DNA from: Pseudomonadota bacterium
GTDB taxonomy: Bacteria; Desulfobacterota; Desulfobulbia; Desulfobulbales; SURF-16
DNA length: 64,000 bases
Direction: 5' to 3'
Assembly (NCBI GenBank): GCA_018897105.1
Contig: JAHILF010000041.1
Location: 21,858 to 85,857, forward strand
Shown here: one piece after another, positions 28,842 through 36,842 of the stretch
Position numbering within the stretch: position 1 is the first letter of the stretch
Layout: every line of letters begins with the position of its first letter
Position numbers and translations under genes: made by a program
The notes under the pieces: model-generated
The model's input: the letters and a program-made list of their open reading frames with translations, nothing else
The model's database searches: none
Told to the model about the DNA's origin: nothing

Positions 28842-30440
28842 TTAATGAATCGCCTGAAGTGGTGAATTTTCGCTGGCATACCTGTCGAGAACGCAGGTCG
28901 CCGCCATGGAGGCCGAGGCGGTTATGAGCTCCGGAATGGAAATGCCCTTATTGAATCCCCCCAGATGTGGCCCTGTGTGCAGGATAATATCCTGTTCGCC
29001 TTTGGGGGCGGTGGCGGCCTGTTTGACCGAATAACCTCTATCCTCCAGAAACAGTCTGAACTCACTGGCGCTCATCTGTTGTTGATCGACCTGCCGCAGC
29101 CTCTCTTCCATGTGATGGTCAACACCCATTTCCTCAACCATGCGGGATGCCAGGGTTTTCACGTCAAAAGGCATAGCGCCGGAAAAGTCATGGCCGACAA
29201 AGCCCTTATAATAGCTTGTCAGGGTCTCCCTGATCAAATCTATAAGGTTGTTTTCGTCAAAAAGATATCTGGCGTCAATCGGTTTCCCATCAGAAGACAG
29301 CCCCTGCACACCTTTCGCTCGGTTACGGAAGTAACTGGCAGAGATGAGAAGCAGGCTGAGAATGTGGGCTCCGAGATTCCAATAAAGCTTTCCCCCATAT
29401 ATCTCCGTTGTCTGAAAATGTTCAAAATCCCTGATGCCGGAAAGTCCGAAATTGGGATGGCTGCAGGAGGCAAGCCACTGATCAAGCCGACCTGCAAGCG
29501 GCCAGTCGTAAAGTCCATTGTCTTCTCTTCTAAGACTTTGCACCCGGTTATGAAAAAGAGGGATCGGCGCAGTGTGAATGATGCCCTGGGAGGCAAGATG
29601 GCTGAACAGCCAGCCGTTGCGGATCATGACCTCTTTGAGTTCGGAAAATTGTCGGTAGTGGTACGGTTCATTGGCGTAAGCGAAGTATTCGCTGTGGGCC
29701 GCAAAGGCAATGGCGATGGTCTCGGGATGGCAGTGCAGGTCCGACGGCGGGGCAACGGGGAGGTCTTGTATCCTGAAAACGGAAAATCCCTCTAATTCCA
29801 GTGGTTCCGGTATGTTGAAACGGACCGGCAGGGAGGAAAAATATTTTCTCAAGTACTTCATCCAGTATGTTTCGGTAAAGAGATGAGCCGGGGAATCGCC
29901 TTGGCGGGCAAGTTTAATGACCAGTATCTTGTTGCCGGAAGAGCAGGGAAAGGTGAGGCTCCTGCCGGTAAAAACCGCCTTGGCAATACATATACCGCCA
30001 CATCTTTCAGCGATTTTTTTAAAGGAAACAGAGGGCATAATCTGTTCGTCTGTTTTGTGGTGAAAGTGTTGATTTATGCTGACAGGCAGCGAGCCTACGG
30101 CCTCAGTGGCAGCCCGGTGAGAATTGCCTGAGGTGGTGCGCAGCAATCTTTTCAGTGTTGCCATGGTGTGTTCTGTCAAATTCGGGATATTGCTCATGGC
30201 AATTGCCGTCATGGTTCGCGCCGCTTCGCGGAAGAGAAAAAATGACTGGCGATGCCGCAGAACATGCGGGTCATGCATCAGCTTTTCCAAGCTGATAATG
30301 TTGTCAACGCGCATGCTGCGCGGCTGACTGCGGGCAAGTGCGTGCAGATTGCAAGCGGCAATATATTTGGCCGGGAATTCGGCATACATGCTGTTTAGTG
30401 TCTGTTCTTCAAAGAGTATTTGCTGCAGCGCTGTTTCCAT
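28842..30440 (-). CDS. Kinase-like (SidJ-related pseudokinase type) protein
   Basis: A 532-residue protein. Residues 1-130 are helical and HEAT-like (LRRHRQSFFLFREAARTM region). A protein-kinase-like core follows: ILVIKLA with the beta-3 Lys at 176, a helix-C Glu around 190 (LFTETYWMKYL), GIIHTAPIPLFHNR at 286-299 in the place of the catalytic loop with no HRD Asp, and GIRDFEHF near 335-342 in the place of DFG. This fits the group annotated from memory as SidJ-related pseudokinases. Legionella SidJ uses the fold for protein glutamylation with ATP, not phosphorylation. No signal peptide or membrane segment is seen. It heads the run with DUF89, coiled-coil, CheD and CheB. Its reaction is unknown. 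Confidence 0.65.
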   Translation of the reverse strand: METALQQILFEEQTLNSMYAEFPAKYIAACNLHALARSQPRSMRVDNIISLEKLMHDPHVLRHRQSFFLFREAARTMTAIAMSNIPNLTEHTMATLKRLLRTTSGNSHRAATEAVGSLPVSINQHFHHKTDEQIMPSVSFKKIAERCGGICIAKAVFTGRSLTFPCSSGNKILVIKLARQGDSPAHLFTETYWMKYLRKYFSSLPVRFNIPEPLELEGFSVFRIQDLPVAPPSDLHCHPETIAIAFAAHSEYFAYANEPYHYRQFSELKEVMIRNGWLFSHLASQGIIHTAPIPLFHNRVQSLRREDNGLYDWPLAGRLDQWLASCSHPNFGLSGIRDFEHFQTTEIYGGKLYWNLGAHILSLLLISASYFRNRAKGVQGLSSDGKPIDARYLFDENNLIDLIRETLTSYYKGFVGHDFSGAMPFDVKTLASRMVEEMGVDHHMEERLRQVDQQQMSASEFRLFLEDRGYSVKQAATAPKGEQDIILHTGPHLGGFNKGISIPELITASASMAATCVLDRYASENSPLQAIH

Positions 30441-30635
30441 GCCAGATAGTTTTTACAGGGTAGTGTTTAAATTTTTTTAAATTGCTGCGTTGAATATGGT
30501 TATTTTTCCAGAATACCAAAATTTTATTGGGGAAAATTCCATATAATAAGAAAATGACCATTCACTCATTTATAATAAATCTCTAATAATTTATTATCAT
30601 TATATAATTTTTTAATGATAAATATTAACACATTG

Positions 30636-30651
30636 TGGCACGCGGGTTGCT
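30636..30651 (+). promoter_or_regulatory. Sigma-54 (RpoN) promoter
   Basis: TGGCACGCGGGTTGCT is a near-perfect -24/-12 element (TGGCAC, 5 bases, TTGCT). The GG and GC are 10 bases apart as required. It sits in an AT-rich 500-base gap and faces right, with a start expected near 30662. The next gene begins at 30949, so the leader would be about 290 bases unless a short RNA is made. The window itself codes for an NtrX-like activator that could serve it. Confidence 0.8.
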
Positions 30652-30763
30652 GTGGTGAATATTAAAAAAGTTTATACAAAATGAATTTATACCATGGATA
30701 CTACAATTCGCAAAGTATGATGAGGCCATGTGCATACCTAGCCGGGAGTTGAGCAGTCCAGAA

Positions 30764-30806
30764 AAATCAGCAGGTTCCATCTGCTGAAGGAATATCCTGC
30801 TGATTT
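30764..30806 (+). terminator. Hairpin downstream of the sigma-54 promoter
   Basis: AAATCAGCAGG (30764-30774) pairs perfectly with CCTGCTGATTT (30796-30806), with a 21-base loop that holds a further CTGCTG copy. It lies about 100 bases past the expected sigma-54 start. There is no long T-run, so it may be a leader hairpin, an sRNA end, or a weak terminator. Apart from this and the promoter I see nothing else in the 30441-30948 gap. Confidence 0.5.
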
Positions 30807-30948
30807 GGTCTTGGAATTGGCGAGGTTATTTGGCTGACATTTAAAAAATTTGTTTAATTAATTTGCTGCTAGCATCCGATCAGAAAAGTAGTAGTAATTT
30901 TTGTCGATAACAGAATGAGTAACCGGTTAAACGGTTCAAGGAGGGACC

Positions 30949-31371
30949 ATGAATGAGATAGATAAACTTCAGCTTATGGCAGACCTGGGCCATGAATTGT
31001 GCGAGTTAAATCACGGGCCGAATGTGCGCAAAGAAAACTTCCCGGCGAGTGATTACATTATCATCCCTTTCGGCTATGCGGAAAATCAGTTAACCGACGT
31101 TGCCGTGCGGAAAATGGTTGTTCCGGTCTGCTATGATTGTGCAACTGCCCTGCTCGGGCATGAGTGGACGCTGCTTTACTGTTTTGAATGCTGCAGCAGT
31201 CAGTGGGTTTACCGGAAACTTGCCAAGAACAGTTACCGTCATCATATTCTCTGGCTGCGTGGCTGTCCCCACTGCACCAACGAATTCGGCGGCCTCTACT
31301 TTAATGACCTGCAGGCAGTTGGTGATACAGCCATGTTGCTCAAGGACTATATGAACAGGATTGCTGCCTGA
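30949..31371 (+). CDS. Hypothetical protein with metal-binding Cys clusters
   Basis: A 140-residue soluble protein with a good GGAGG ribosome site. Cysteines are grouped as VCYDC near residue 62, CFECC near residues 77-81 and CPHC near residues 107-110, with a YRHHILW segment between them. The pattern suggests a zinc- or Fe-S-binding fold. I do not know the family. A sigma-54 promoter 300 bases upstream is the nearest clear promoter, so expression may depend on an enhancer-binding activator. It is convergent with the ttcA gene. Confidence 0.7.
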   Translation: MNEIDKLQLMADLGHELCELNHGPNVRKENFPASDYIIIPFGYAENQLTDVAVRKMVVPVCYDCATALLGHEWTLLYCFECCSSQWVYRKLAKNSYRHHILWLRGCPHCTNEFGGLYFNDLQAVGDTAMLLKDYMNRIAA

Positions 31372-31409
31372 GACTTGTCCGTCATGCCGAGAAGAGTTCG
31401 GCGACAATG

Positions 31410-32147
31410 TCAGGATGAAGAAGGCCGGCGTAGGAGATATTCACTCCTGACATTGGATAGGGCGGAAAAGATGTTTCCCTTCATTTGCGGATTCCCTTCA
31501 CAGAGCTCGTTCAGTAATTGTCTGACCTTTTCCCGTTTGGATGTGCCGGCAAGAGGGCAGGGATTTTCAGCTGCCTGCAGATGGCTTGATTCAGCCAAGG
31601 TGCGGATCTGTTGCTTGTCGACAAAGGCAAGGGGGCGGATCACCGTCAGGGCGCCGTTAAACAGGGATTGCGCCGGAACCATGGTGCTGATGTTGCCGCT
31701 GTAGAGCAGATTGAGGAAAAATGTCTCAATAATATCATCTTTATGGTGTCCCAACGCCAGTTTGTTACAGTTTTTTTTTCTGGCCAGGGAAAACAGCCTT
31801 GTCCTTCTGTTGCGGGCGCACTGGAAGCAGCCACCTCCGCCTTTTCCCACAGTAAGAGCATCCGTCCCAGATGATGTCAGTTCCACCTCGACGTCCATGC
31901 CGATTTTGGCCAGCTGTCGCCGCACCAATTCGGATGCCTTGCCGGAATCAAATCCCATGTCAAGATGAACGGCGGAAATATGGTAGCGAATAGGGGCTTT
32001 TTGCTGCCATTGCTGAAGCACGGCGGCAAGAGTCAGGCTGTCAATCCCGCCTGAGACGGCGACCAGTACCGAGTCGCCGTCAGCAAGCATGCTGTAGGTA
32101 TGCATCGCCTGTCCGATGAGGCGATTAATCGTTTTTGGTATGATCAT
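31410..32147 (-). CDS. ttcA: TtcA-family tRNA 2-thiocytidine synthase
   Basis: A 245-residue PP-loop ATPase. The ATP-binding motif VAVSGGIDSL is near residue 30. The GCFQCARNRR segment provides the Cys pair of TtcA-type enzymes, followed by LALGHHKDDIIETFFLNL, and a later Cys occurs in ENPCPLAG. TtcA proteins use an Fe-S cluster to thiolate C32 of certain tRNAs in the cytoplasm. The related TilS lacks the Cys pair. The length is slightly short for the family. It is the last of three genes reading from hisB through a lipoprotein. Confidence 0.85.
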   Translation of the reverse strand: MIIPKTINRLIGQAMHTYSMLADGDSVLVAVSGGIDSLTLAAVLQQWQQKAPIRYHISAVHLDMGFDSGKASELVRRQLAKIGMDVEVELTSSGTDALTVGKGGGGCFQCARNRRTRLFSLARKKNCNKLALGHHKDDIIETFFLNLLYSGNISTMVPAQSLFNGALTVIRPLAFVDKQQIRTLAESSHLQAAENPCPLAGTSKREKVRQLLNELCEGNPQMKGNIFSALSNVRSEYLLRRPSSS

Positions 32148-32181
32148 TATGCCGGTTGCGGCAGGGATGACAATGCGAATT

Positions 32182-32847
32182 TTATTCAGTCAGATATTGA
32201 CAGTCACCTAGTTTCTCATTGAGACCTTCCCTGGTGAGTTGCTCTGCCTTGACCCACTTGAATCCCCGGTTGGAAGCCTTGGAAAAGGAAAAAAGATTGG
32301 AGAGCAGGGTCTGCTGTGTTTCATCAAAAACTCCCATGCAGAGTGACTTGCCGGTGGGCACATGGATAAGCTGGTATTTGAAGGACACGGAGGCGGGTTG
32401 GTTGACGGAGTAATCTCCACCGTCACGCTCGGTGTAACGGCTGACAACGGTCAGCATAACGGCGTCAACACCAAGCTGCTGGCCGATGTAACGGGCTGTA
32501 GCCTGCGGATTGCCACTGAAATCGGAAAGTAATGACTCTTTCTGGTTTTCGGTAAGGAACAGTATATTTTTTTTGTCAGCCAGCATTTCCTGTAAAATGG
32601 TGTTGATGGTGGCAACCCCTGCCTCGAGCTGGCGGGTGGTCGCATAGTCATACTCCTTATCTGATCTTTCTATTTCTGCCGGCAGGACGACAAGGGATGC
32701 GATGACCACCGGAGCTTTCGCCTCCTCTGCGGGGTGCTGGTTTTTGGATGAGCAGGAGACCAGGAAGAAAGCGGCAAAGAAAATGGCAATCGGTAATGAG
32801 AATAGGGCAAGACGTTTCAATGGGGAAGCCTCCGATGGTTCGGACAA
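32182..32847 (-). CDS. Putative lipoprotein
   Basis: A 221-residue protein. A hydrophobic signal (LFSLPIAIFFAAFFLVSC) ends with a lipobox Cys near residue 32, so it should be lipid-anchored in the envelope. The mature part contains VVIASLVVLPAEI and LGVDAVMLTVVSRY, which resemble periplasmic lipoproteins of the CsgG/DUF799-like type (a nucleotide-fold-like alternation), but similarity is weak. Asp is not found right after the Cys (SCSSKN), which favours outer-membrane sorting. It lies 8 bases downstream of hisB. Role unknown. Confidence 0.75.
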   Translation of the reverse strand: MSEPSEASPLKRLALFSLPIAIFFAAFFLVSCSSKNQHPAEEAKAPVVIASLVVLPAEIERSDKEYDYATTRQLEAGVATINTILQEMLADKKNILFLTENQKESLLSDFSGNPQATARYIGQQLGVDAVMLTVVSRYTERDGGDYSVNQPASVSFKYQLIHVPTGKSLCMGVFDETQQTLLSNLFSFSKASNRGFKWVKAEQLTREGLNEKLGDCQYLTE

Positions 32848-32855
32848 ATTAATTA

Positions 32856-33449
32856 TTACAGAGAGCCTTTTGAGGAAAGGGGTCCCTGGGTTCGTAAGTG
32901 TCTGGCTGTTGCCTGATCGATGGTTCTGCCGAGAGCTTTAAAGATCGCCTCGAGAATATGATGGGTGTTACGGCCGTACGGCACCTCTGCATGCAGGGTC
33001 ATGCCGCCGTGCAGGGAAAAAGCGCGGAGGAATTCCTGGACAAGGGCGGTATCGAATGTGCCCACCTTCTGATCGCATTGCACCACATCATAATGGAGAT
33101 AGGGGCGGTTGGAGAAATCCACGGTGACCCGGGCCAGGGACTCATCCATGGGCAATGAGCAATGGCCATAGCGGTTGATGGCACTGAAATCGCCGAGGGC
33201 GGCTTTAAATGCCTGGCCGAGGCAGATGCCCACATCTTCAACTGTATGATGTGCATCAATATCCAGGTCGCCTGCCGCCTCAATGGTCAGATCAAAAAAA
33301 CCATGAACGGCAAACAGCGTCAGCATATGGTCGAGAAAAGGAACGCCTGTGTGCAGCGAGGCCTTGCCTTCTCCGTCAATGGTGAGACTGAGTCTAATAT
33401 CGGTCTCATTGGTTTTACGTTGAATGGTGCTTTCACGGTGGATATTCAT
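32856..33449 (-). CDS. hisB: Imidazoleglycerol-phosphate dehydratase HisB
   Basis: A 197-residue single-function HisB that dehydrates imidazoleglycerol phosphate in histidine synthesis. The two manganese-binding repeats are clear: HTGVPFLDHMLTLF and DLDIDAHHTVEDVGI near residues 35-75, and the second half with HGGMTLHAEVPYGRNTHHILEAIFKALG. Length is normal for the monofunctional form. No other his genes are in the window; the following lipoprotein and ttcA genes make an unusual partnership. Confidence 0.95.
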   Translation of the reverse strand: MNIHRESTIQRKTNETDIRLSLTIDGEGKASLHTGVPFLDHMLTLFAVHGFFDLTIEAAGDLDIDAHHTVEDVGICLGQAFKAALGDFSAINRYGHCSLPMDESLARVTVDFSNRPYLHYDVVQCDQKVGTFDTALVQEFLRAFSLHGGMTLHAEVPYGRNTHHILEAIFKALGRTIDQATARHLRTQGPLSSKGSL

Positions 33450-33629
33450 TAACAGGATCTCTTGAGAGTTGATTGTTTACTTTTGCAGGTCTTTGTGGTA
33501 AGCCTGATAGGGTAATTGAATAAATATAGTATATGTATAACAAGTTAACTGATTGAGTGGCAAGATATTTTTCTCTTTTGGCCGAATTGCCTTTGCGCTT
33601 GATAGTAAAGAAAAAAAGGTAATTTTTTG

Positions 33630-33659
33630 TTGACAAATATTTGCGCCTCCGGTTATATT
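33630..33659 (+). promoter_or_regulatory. Sigma-70-type promoter of the tRNA-Gly gene
   Basis: TTGACA (33630-33635), an 18-base spacer and TATATT (33654-33659) lie 28 bases ahead of the tRNA. The -35 box is perfect and the -10 box is one change from consensus. Confidence 0.75.
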
Positions 33660-33686
33660 CACTTCGTTTTTAGGACAGCTATATAA

Positions 33687-33761
<75 letters not shown>

Positions 33762-33770
33762 TGCTTATTC

Positions 33771-33801
33771 AAAGGTTCGAACCGGGTTCGGACCTTTTTT
33801 T
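33771..33801 (+). terminator. Terminator of tRNA-Gly
   Basis: AAAGGTTCGAAC pairs with GGTTCGGACCTTT with one mismatch, ending in seven Ts. It stands 10 bases beyond the tRNA 3' end. Confidence 0.8.
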
Positions 33802-33881
33802 GTCAATAAATCACCTGAGCATCATTTAAATATATAATTTGATCGCGGGTGTCATTTTGTTAGTGAGTTGAGGTTATTAAA

Positions 33882-34310
33882 ATGAAGACAATTTTAACAC
33901 CGGTCAAAGAAATTGAACGGAAATGGCTTGTGGTTGATGCTCAGAGCCATGTTCTGGGTCGTCTTGCTTCTGAGATCGCACGCAGGCTTCGCGGTAAACA
34001 TAAACCGAATTTCTCAACATTTCAGGATACCGGTGATTTTATCATCGTTGTCAATGCTGAGAAGGTTCGTTTAACCGGCAGAAAACTTGATGATAAATTT
34101 TATTATAATCATTCCGGCTATATGGGTGGTTTGAGGACTCGGACTGCAAAGGAAATTCTTGCTAAAAGTCCGGAGGAACTGATTTATAAAGCAGTAAAAG
34201 GGATGCTGCCCAAAAACACCCTTGGTCGTACCCAGTTGAAAAAACTGAAAGTATACGCTGGCTCTGAACATCCGCATGAAGCGCAGAAGCCGGAAAATCT
34301 TGAATTATAA
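33882..34310 (+). CDS. rplM: 50S ribosomal protein L13
   Basis: A 142-residue ribosomal protein, with the family start [17 protein letters not shown] and the conserved [33 protein letters not shown] and [11 protein letters not shown] segments. It binds 23S rRNA early in large-subunit assembly. It is paired with rpsI 16 bases downstream, the usual operon. A TATAAT box at 33833 may belong to its promoter, but no good -35 box matches it. Confidence 0.98.
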   Translation: MKTILTPVKEIERKWLVVDAQSHVLGRLASEIARRLRGKHKPNFSTFQDTGDFIIVVNAEKVRLTGRKLDDKFYYNHSGYMGGLRTRTAKEILAKSPEELIYKAVKGMLPKNTLGRTQLKKLKVYAGSEHPHEAQKPENLEL

Positions 34311-34326
34311 TTGAGGTCGTAGAGAT

Positions 34327-34719
34327 ATGTCTGAGCAGCGTTATTATGCCACAGGAAAAAGAAAAACTGCTATTGCCAGAGTCTGGTTGCAACCAGGTAG
34401 TGGTAATATCAATGTGAACAAACTGGCTTTTGCCGATTATTTCGGCGGTGCAATTGATCAGAAGATTGCCACCAAACCTTTTGTTCTGACTGATACAATT
34501 GACAAATATGATGTCGTAGCCACCTTGAAAGGCGGCGGCAAGGCTGCCCAAGCTGAAGCGTTACGCCATGGGATTGCCAAGGCACTGCTTGATGTGGACG
34601 TGCTCAATCGTCAGTCTCTGAAAAAGGCAGGCCTTTTAACCCGTGATGCCCGTGTGAAAGAGCGTAAAAAATACGGCAAGAAAGCAGCCAGGGCAAGCTT
34701 CCAGTTCTCGAAACGTTGA
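34327..34719 (+). CDS. rpsI: 30S ribosomal protein S9
   Basis: A 130-residue protein with the typical YYATGKRKTAIARVWL start and the GGGKAAQAEALRHGIAKAL core. It ends in the basic tail FQFSKR, whose last Arg reaches the decoding site near the P-site tRNA. It is the second gene of the rplM-rpsI operon. A strong terminator lies at 34883, after an intervening repeat. Confidence 0.98.
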   Translation: MSEQRYYATGKRKTAIARVWLQPGSGNINVNKLAFADYFGGAIDQKIATKPFVLTDTIDKYDVVATLKGGGKAAQAEALRHGIAKALLDVDVLNRQSLKKAGLLTRDARVKERKKYGKKAARASFQFSKR

Positions 34720-34742
34720 TCTGACTATTTACTTTTTGACTG

Positions 34743-34830
34743 TCTCGTATTTATGCCCCTTGAGGGTGAAAAACTCTCGACAGCCGTACAGTGCATGATA
34801 ACTTGCTGATTTATCGTTACGAAATTCGGT
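34743..34830 (+). repeat. Composite dispersed repeat, copy 1
   Basis: A left module TCTCGTATTTATGCCCCTTG (from 34743) is shared in direct orientation with 61354 and, degenerate, with 5241. A right module (34776-34830, containing GACAGCCGTACAGTGCATGA) matches 61392-61445 in reverse-complement orientation. So the two copies differ by inversion of the inner part. It lies between rpsI and its terminator. Confidence 0.75.
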
Positions 34831-34882
34831 GCCGATTCTTTTTTCGAAGCCATCACTTTTCGTAAATGGCTCTTCCATACCC

Positions 34883-34924
34883 GGGGAAAGACGAAACTAT
34901 ATGTTCGTCTTTCCCCTTTTTTTA
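34883..34924 (+). terminator. Strong terminator of the rplM-rpsI operon
   Basis: GGGGAAAGACGAA (34883-34895) pairs perfectly with TTCGTCTTTCCCC (34904-34916) around an 8-base loop and is followed by seven or more Ts. This is a textbook intrinsic terminator. It ends 30 bases before argC. Confidence 0.93.
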
Positions 34925-34954
34925 TTTGAAAATGCATGGAGCAAGGAAAAACCA

Positions 34955-35992
34955 ATGTTACGAGTAGGTATTGTTGGTGCATCAGGATATACGGGGGGTG
35001 AGCTGGCGCGTATTCTCAGCCTGCATCCCGAGGTCGAAATCAGTGTTGCCACATCGCGTAATTATGCCGGAAAAAAGTTGTCCCAGGTCTACCCCCATCT
35101 GGCCGGCATAGCAGACATCGTCTGCGAGGATGTGCAGATAACCGATCTGATCCACTGCGCTGATGTATTTTTCACCGCTGTTCCGCACCAGACGGCCATG
35201 GCCATTGTACCCGAATTTCTTGAGGCCGGTAAAAAGGTTATCGATCTGAGCGCGGATTTTCGCCTCGACGATCCTTTGGTTTACGAGGCATGGTATCAAG
35301 CGCATACGGCCCAGAAGTACCTGGCAGAAGCGGTTTACGGACTGCCGGAGCTCAATCGGGAAAACATTGCAGGGGCAAGACTTGTCGCCAATCCCGGCTG
35401 CTATCCGACCTCCATTATTCTGGCCCTTGCACCACTGCTGAAAAACGGTCTGATTGATCTCGATACCATTGTGGCGGATTCCAAATCCGGTACTTCCGGC
35501 GCCGGCCGGGGTGCCCAGGTCGGCTCGCTTTTCTGTGAAGTAACCGACGGCTTCCGGGCCTATAAAGTCGGGGAGCACCGTCATACTCCGGAGATTGAAC
35601 AGGAACTTGGTAAACTTGCCGGCAGCCGGCTGACCATATCCTTTACACCCCACCTTCTGCCGGTCAGTCGCGGCATATTAAGCACCATTTACGGCAAACT
35701 GAACAGGGACATTGACCCGCAGGAGATATTTGATCTTTTCCAGTCATTTTATCAGGATGAGAAATTCGTCCGGATCTGCCGGCCCGGCAGCTTCCCGGCG
35801 ACCCAGTATGTGCGCGGCAGCAATTATTGCGATATCGGCTGCAAAGTGGATACGCGTACCGGCCGGGTTGTGCTTGTCTCGGTCATTGACAACCTTGTCA
35901 AGGGCGCGGCAGGTCAGGCCGTACAGAACATGAATGTTATCTGCGGTTTCAGGGAGTCGCTGGGGCTGGAGACCGTTCCCCTTTTCCCTTAA
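34955..35992 (+). CDS. argC: N-acetyl-gamma-glutamyl-phosphate reductase ArgC
   Basis: A 345-residue NADPH-dependent enzyme of arginine synthesis. The Rossmann motif [17 protein letters not shown] is at the N-terminus. The active-site Cys lies in [10 protein letters not shown] near residue 148, and [10 protein letters not shown] and [11 protein letters not shown] are family segments. ATG 34955 follows an AAGGA site; an earlier in-frame ATG would run through the terminator and is rejected. No other arg genes are nearby. truA follows after 21 bases. Confidence 0.96.
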   Translation: MLRVGIVGASGYTGGELARILSLHPEVEISVATSRNYAGKKLSQVYPHLAGIADIVCEDVQITDLIHCADVFFTAVPHQTAMAIVPEFLEAGKKVIDLSADFRLDDPLVYEAWYQAHTAQKYLAEAVYGLPELNRENIAGARLVANPGCYPTSIILALAPLLKNGLIDLDTIVADSKSGTSGAGRGAQVGSLFCEVTDGFRAYKVGEHRHTPEIEQELGKLAGSRLTISFTPHLLPVSRGILSTIYGKLNRDIDPQEIFDLFQSFYQDEKFVRICRPGSFPATQYVRGSNYCDIGCKVDTRTGRVVLVSVIDNLVKGAAGQAVQNMNVICGFRESLGLETVPLFP

Positions 35993-36013
35993 TATCCGCT
36001 TTCCCCTTGCCTT

Positions 36014-36817
36014 ATGGGTGAACAATCTGTACATTTGCGCAGCATCAGGCTGACGCTTTCCTTTGACGGGACTGAATTTTCCGGTTGGCAGCGACAAAAA
36101 AACGCCCGGACGATTCAGGGTGACCTGGAAGAGAAACTTGCCATGATGACAGGTGAGAAGATTGTGATTCACGGTGCCGGCAGGACAGATTCCGGGGTCC
36201 ATGCCTTGGCCATGACTGCCCATTTTGCCACCAATTCATCCATTGCCTGTTCGTCTTTCAGAAGCGGTTTGAACGGTCTGCTGGCAAATTCCATCAAGGT
36301 CATGCAGGTTGAGGAGGTTGACTCCTCGTTTCATTCCCGCATCAGTGCCCAGGCAAAGGTTTATCAGTATTTTTTTACCACGGAACAAATTGTTCCTCCC
36401 CACAGGCGTTATTACTGCGCCCATCTGCCCGGTGCCTTTGACCTCGAGAAAGCCAGGCAGTGTCTGCCGCTTATCCTCGGCAGACATGATTTTTCCTGCT
36501 TTGAGGCCACCGGTTCAAGGGATAAGGGGAAGATTGGCGGCCGGGGCGCCTTACGGGAAATATTTTCCGTATCACTCTCACCAGTGGCAAGTCCTTCGCC
36601 GGAGTATCTCTTTGAGATCTGCGGCGATGGTTTTTTAAGGAAGATGGTTCGCAATATTGTCGGAACCTTGATAGAGGTTGGGCAACAGCGTATGGCTGTA
36701 AGCGATTTCGCTGATCTGTTACAGAAAAAGGATCGATCTCTGGCAGGACCGACCGCACCTGCCTGCGGATTGTTTCTCAAGAAAGTCTATTACGATGAAA
36801 GCTGGTTAGCAGCATAG
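36014..36817 (+). CDS. truA: tRNA pseudouridine synthase A
   Basis: A 267-residue enzyme converting uridines 38-40 of tRNA anticodon arms to pseudouridine. The catalytic Asp sits in AGRTDSGVHALAM near residue 59. SFDGTEFSGWQRQKNARTIQG, FHSRISAQAKVYQYFF, and FLRKMVRNIVGTLIEVG are conserved. Length is normal. It is in line between argC and an aminotransferase gene, with short spacing suggesting one transcript. Confidence 0.96.
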   Translation: MGEQSVHLRSIRLTLSFDGTEFSGWQRQKNARTIQGDLEEKLAMMTGEKIVIHGAGRTDSGVHALAMTAHFATNSSIACSSFRSGLNGLLANSIKVMQVEEVDSSFHSRISAQAKVYQYFFTTEQIVPPHRRYYCAHLPGAFDLEKARQCLPLILGRHDFSCFEATGSRDKGKIGGRGALREIFSVSLSPVASPSPEYLFEICGDGFLRKMVRNIVGTLIEVGQQRMAVSDFADLLQKKDRSLAGPTAPACGLFLKKVYYDESWLAA

Positions 36818-36842
36818 AATAAAAAAAATAAAAGGGATGCAC

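Noticed and set aside
30681..30755. A 24-codon frame (MNLYHGYYNSQSMM...) downstream of the sigma-54 promoter
   Set aside because: There is no Shine-Dalgarno site and no way to judge conservation; a leader or sRNA is equally likely.
33804..33881. A sigma-70 promoter for rplM
   Set aside because: A TATAAT is present at 33833 but no hexamer like TTGACA lies at the right distance, so I did not list it as a feature.
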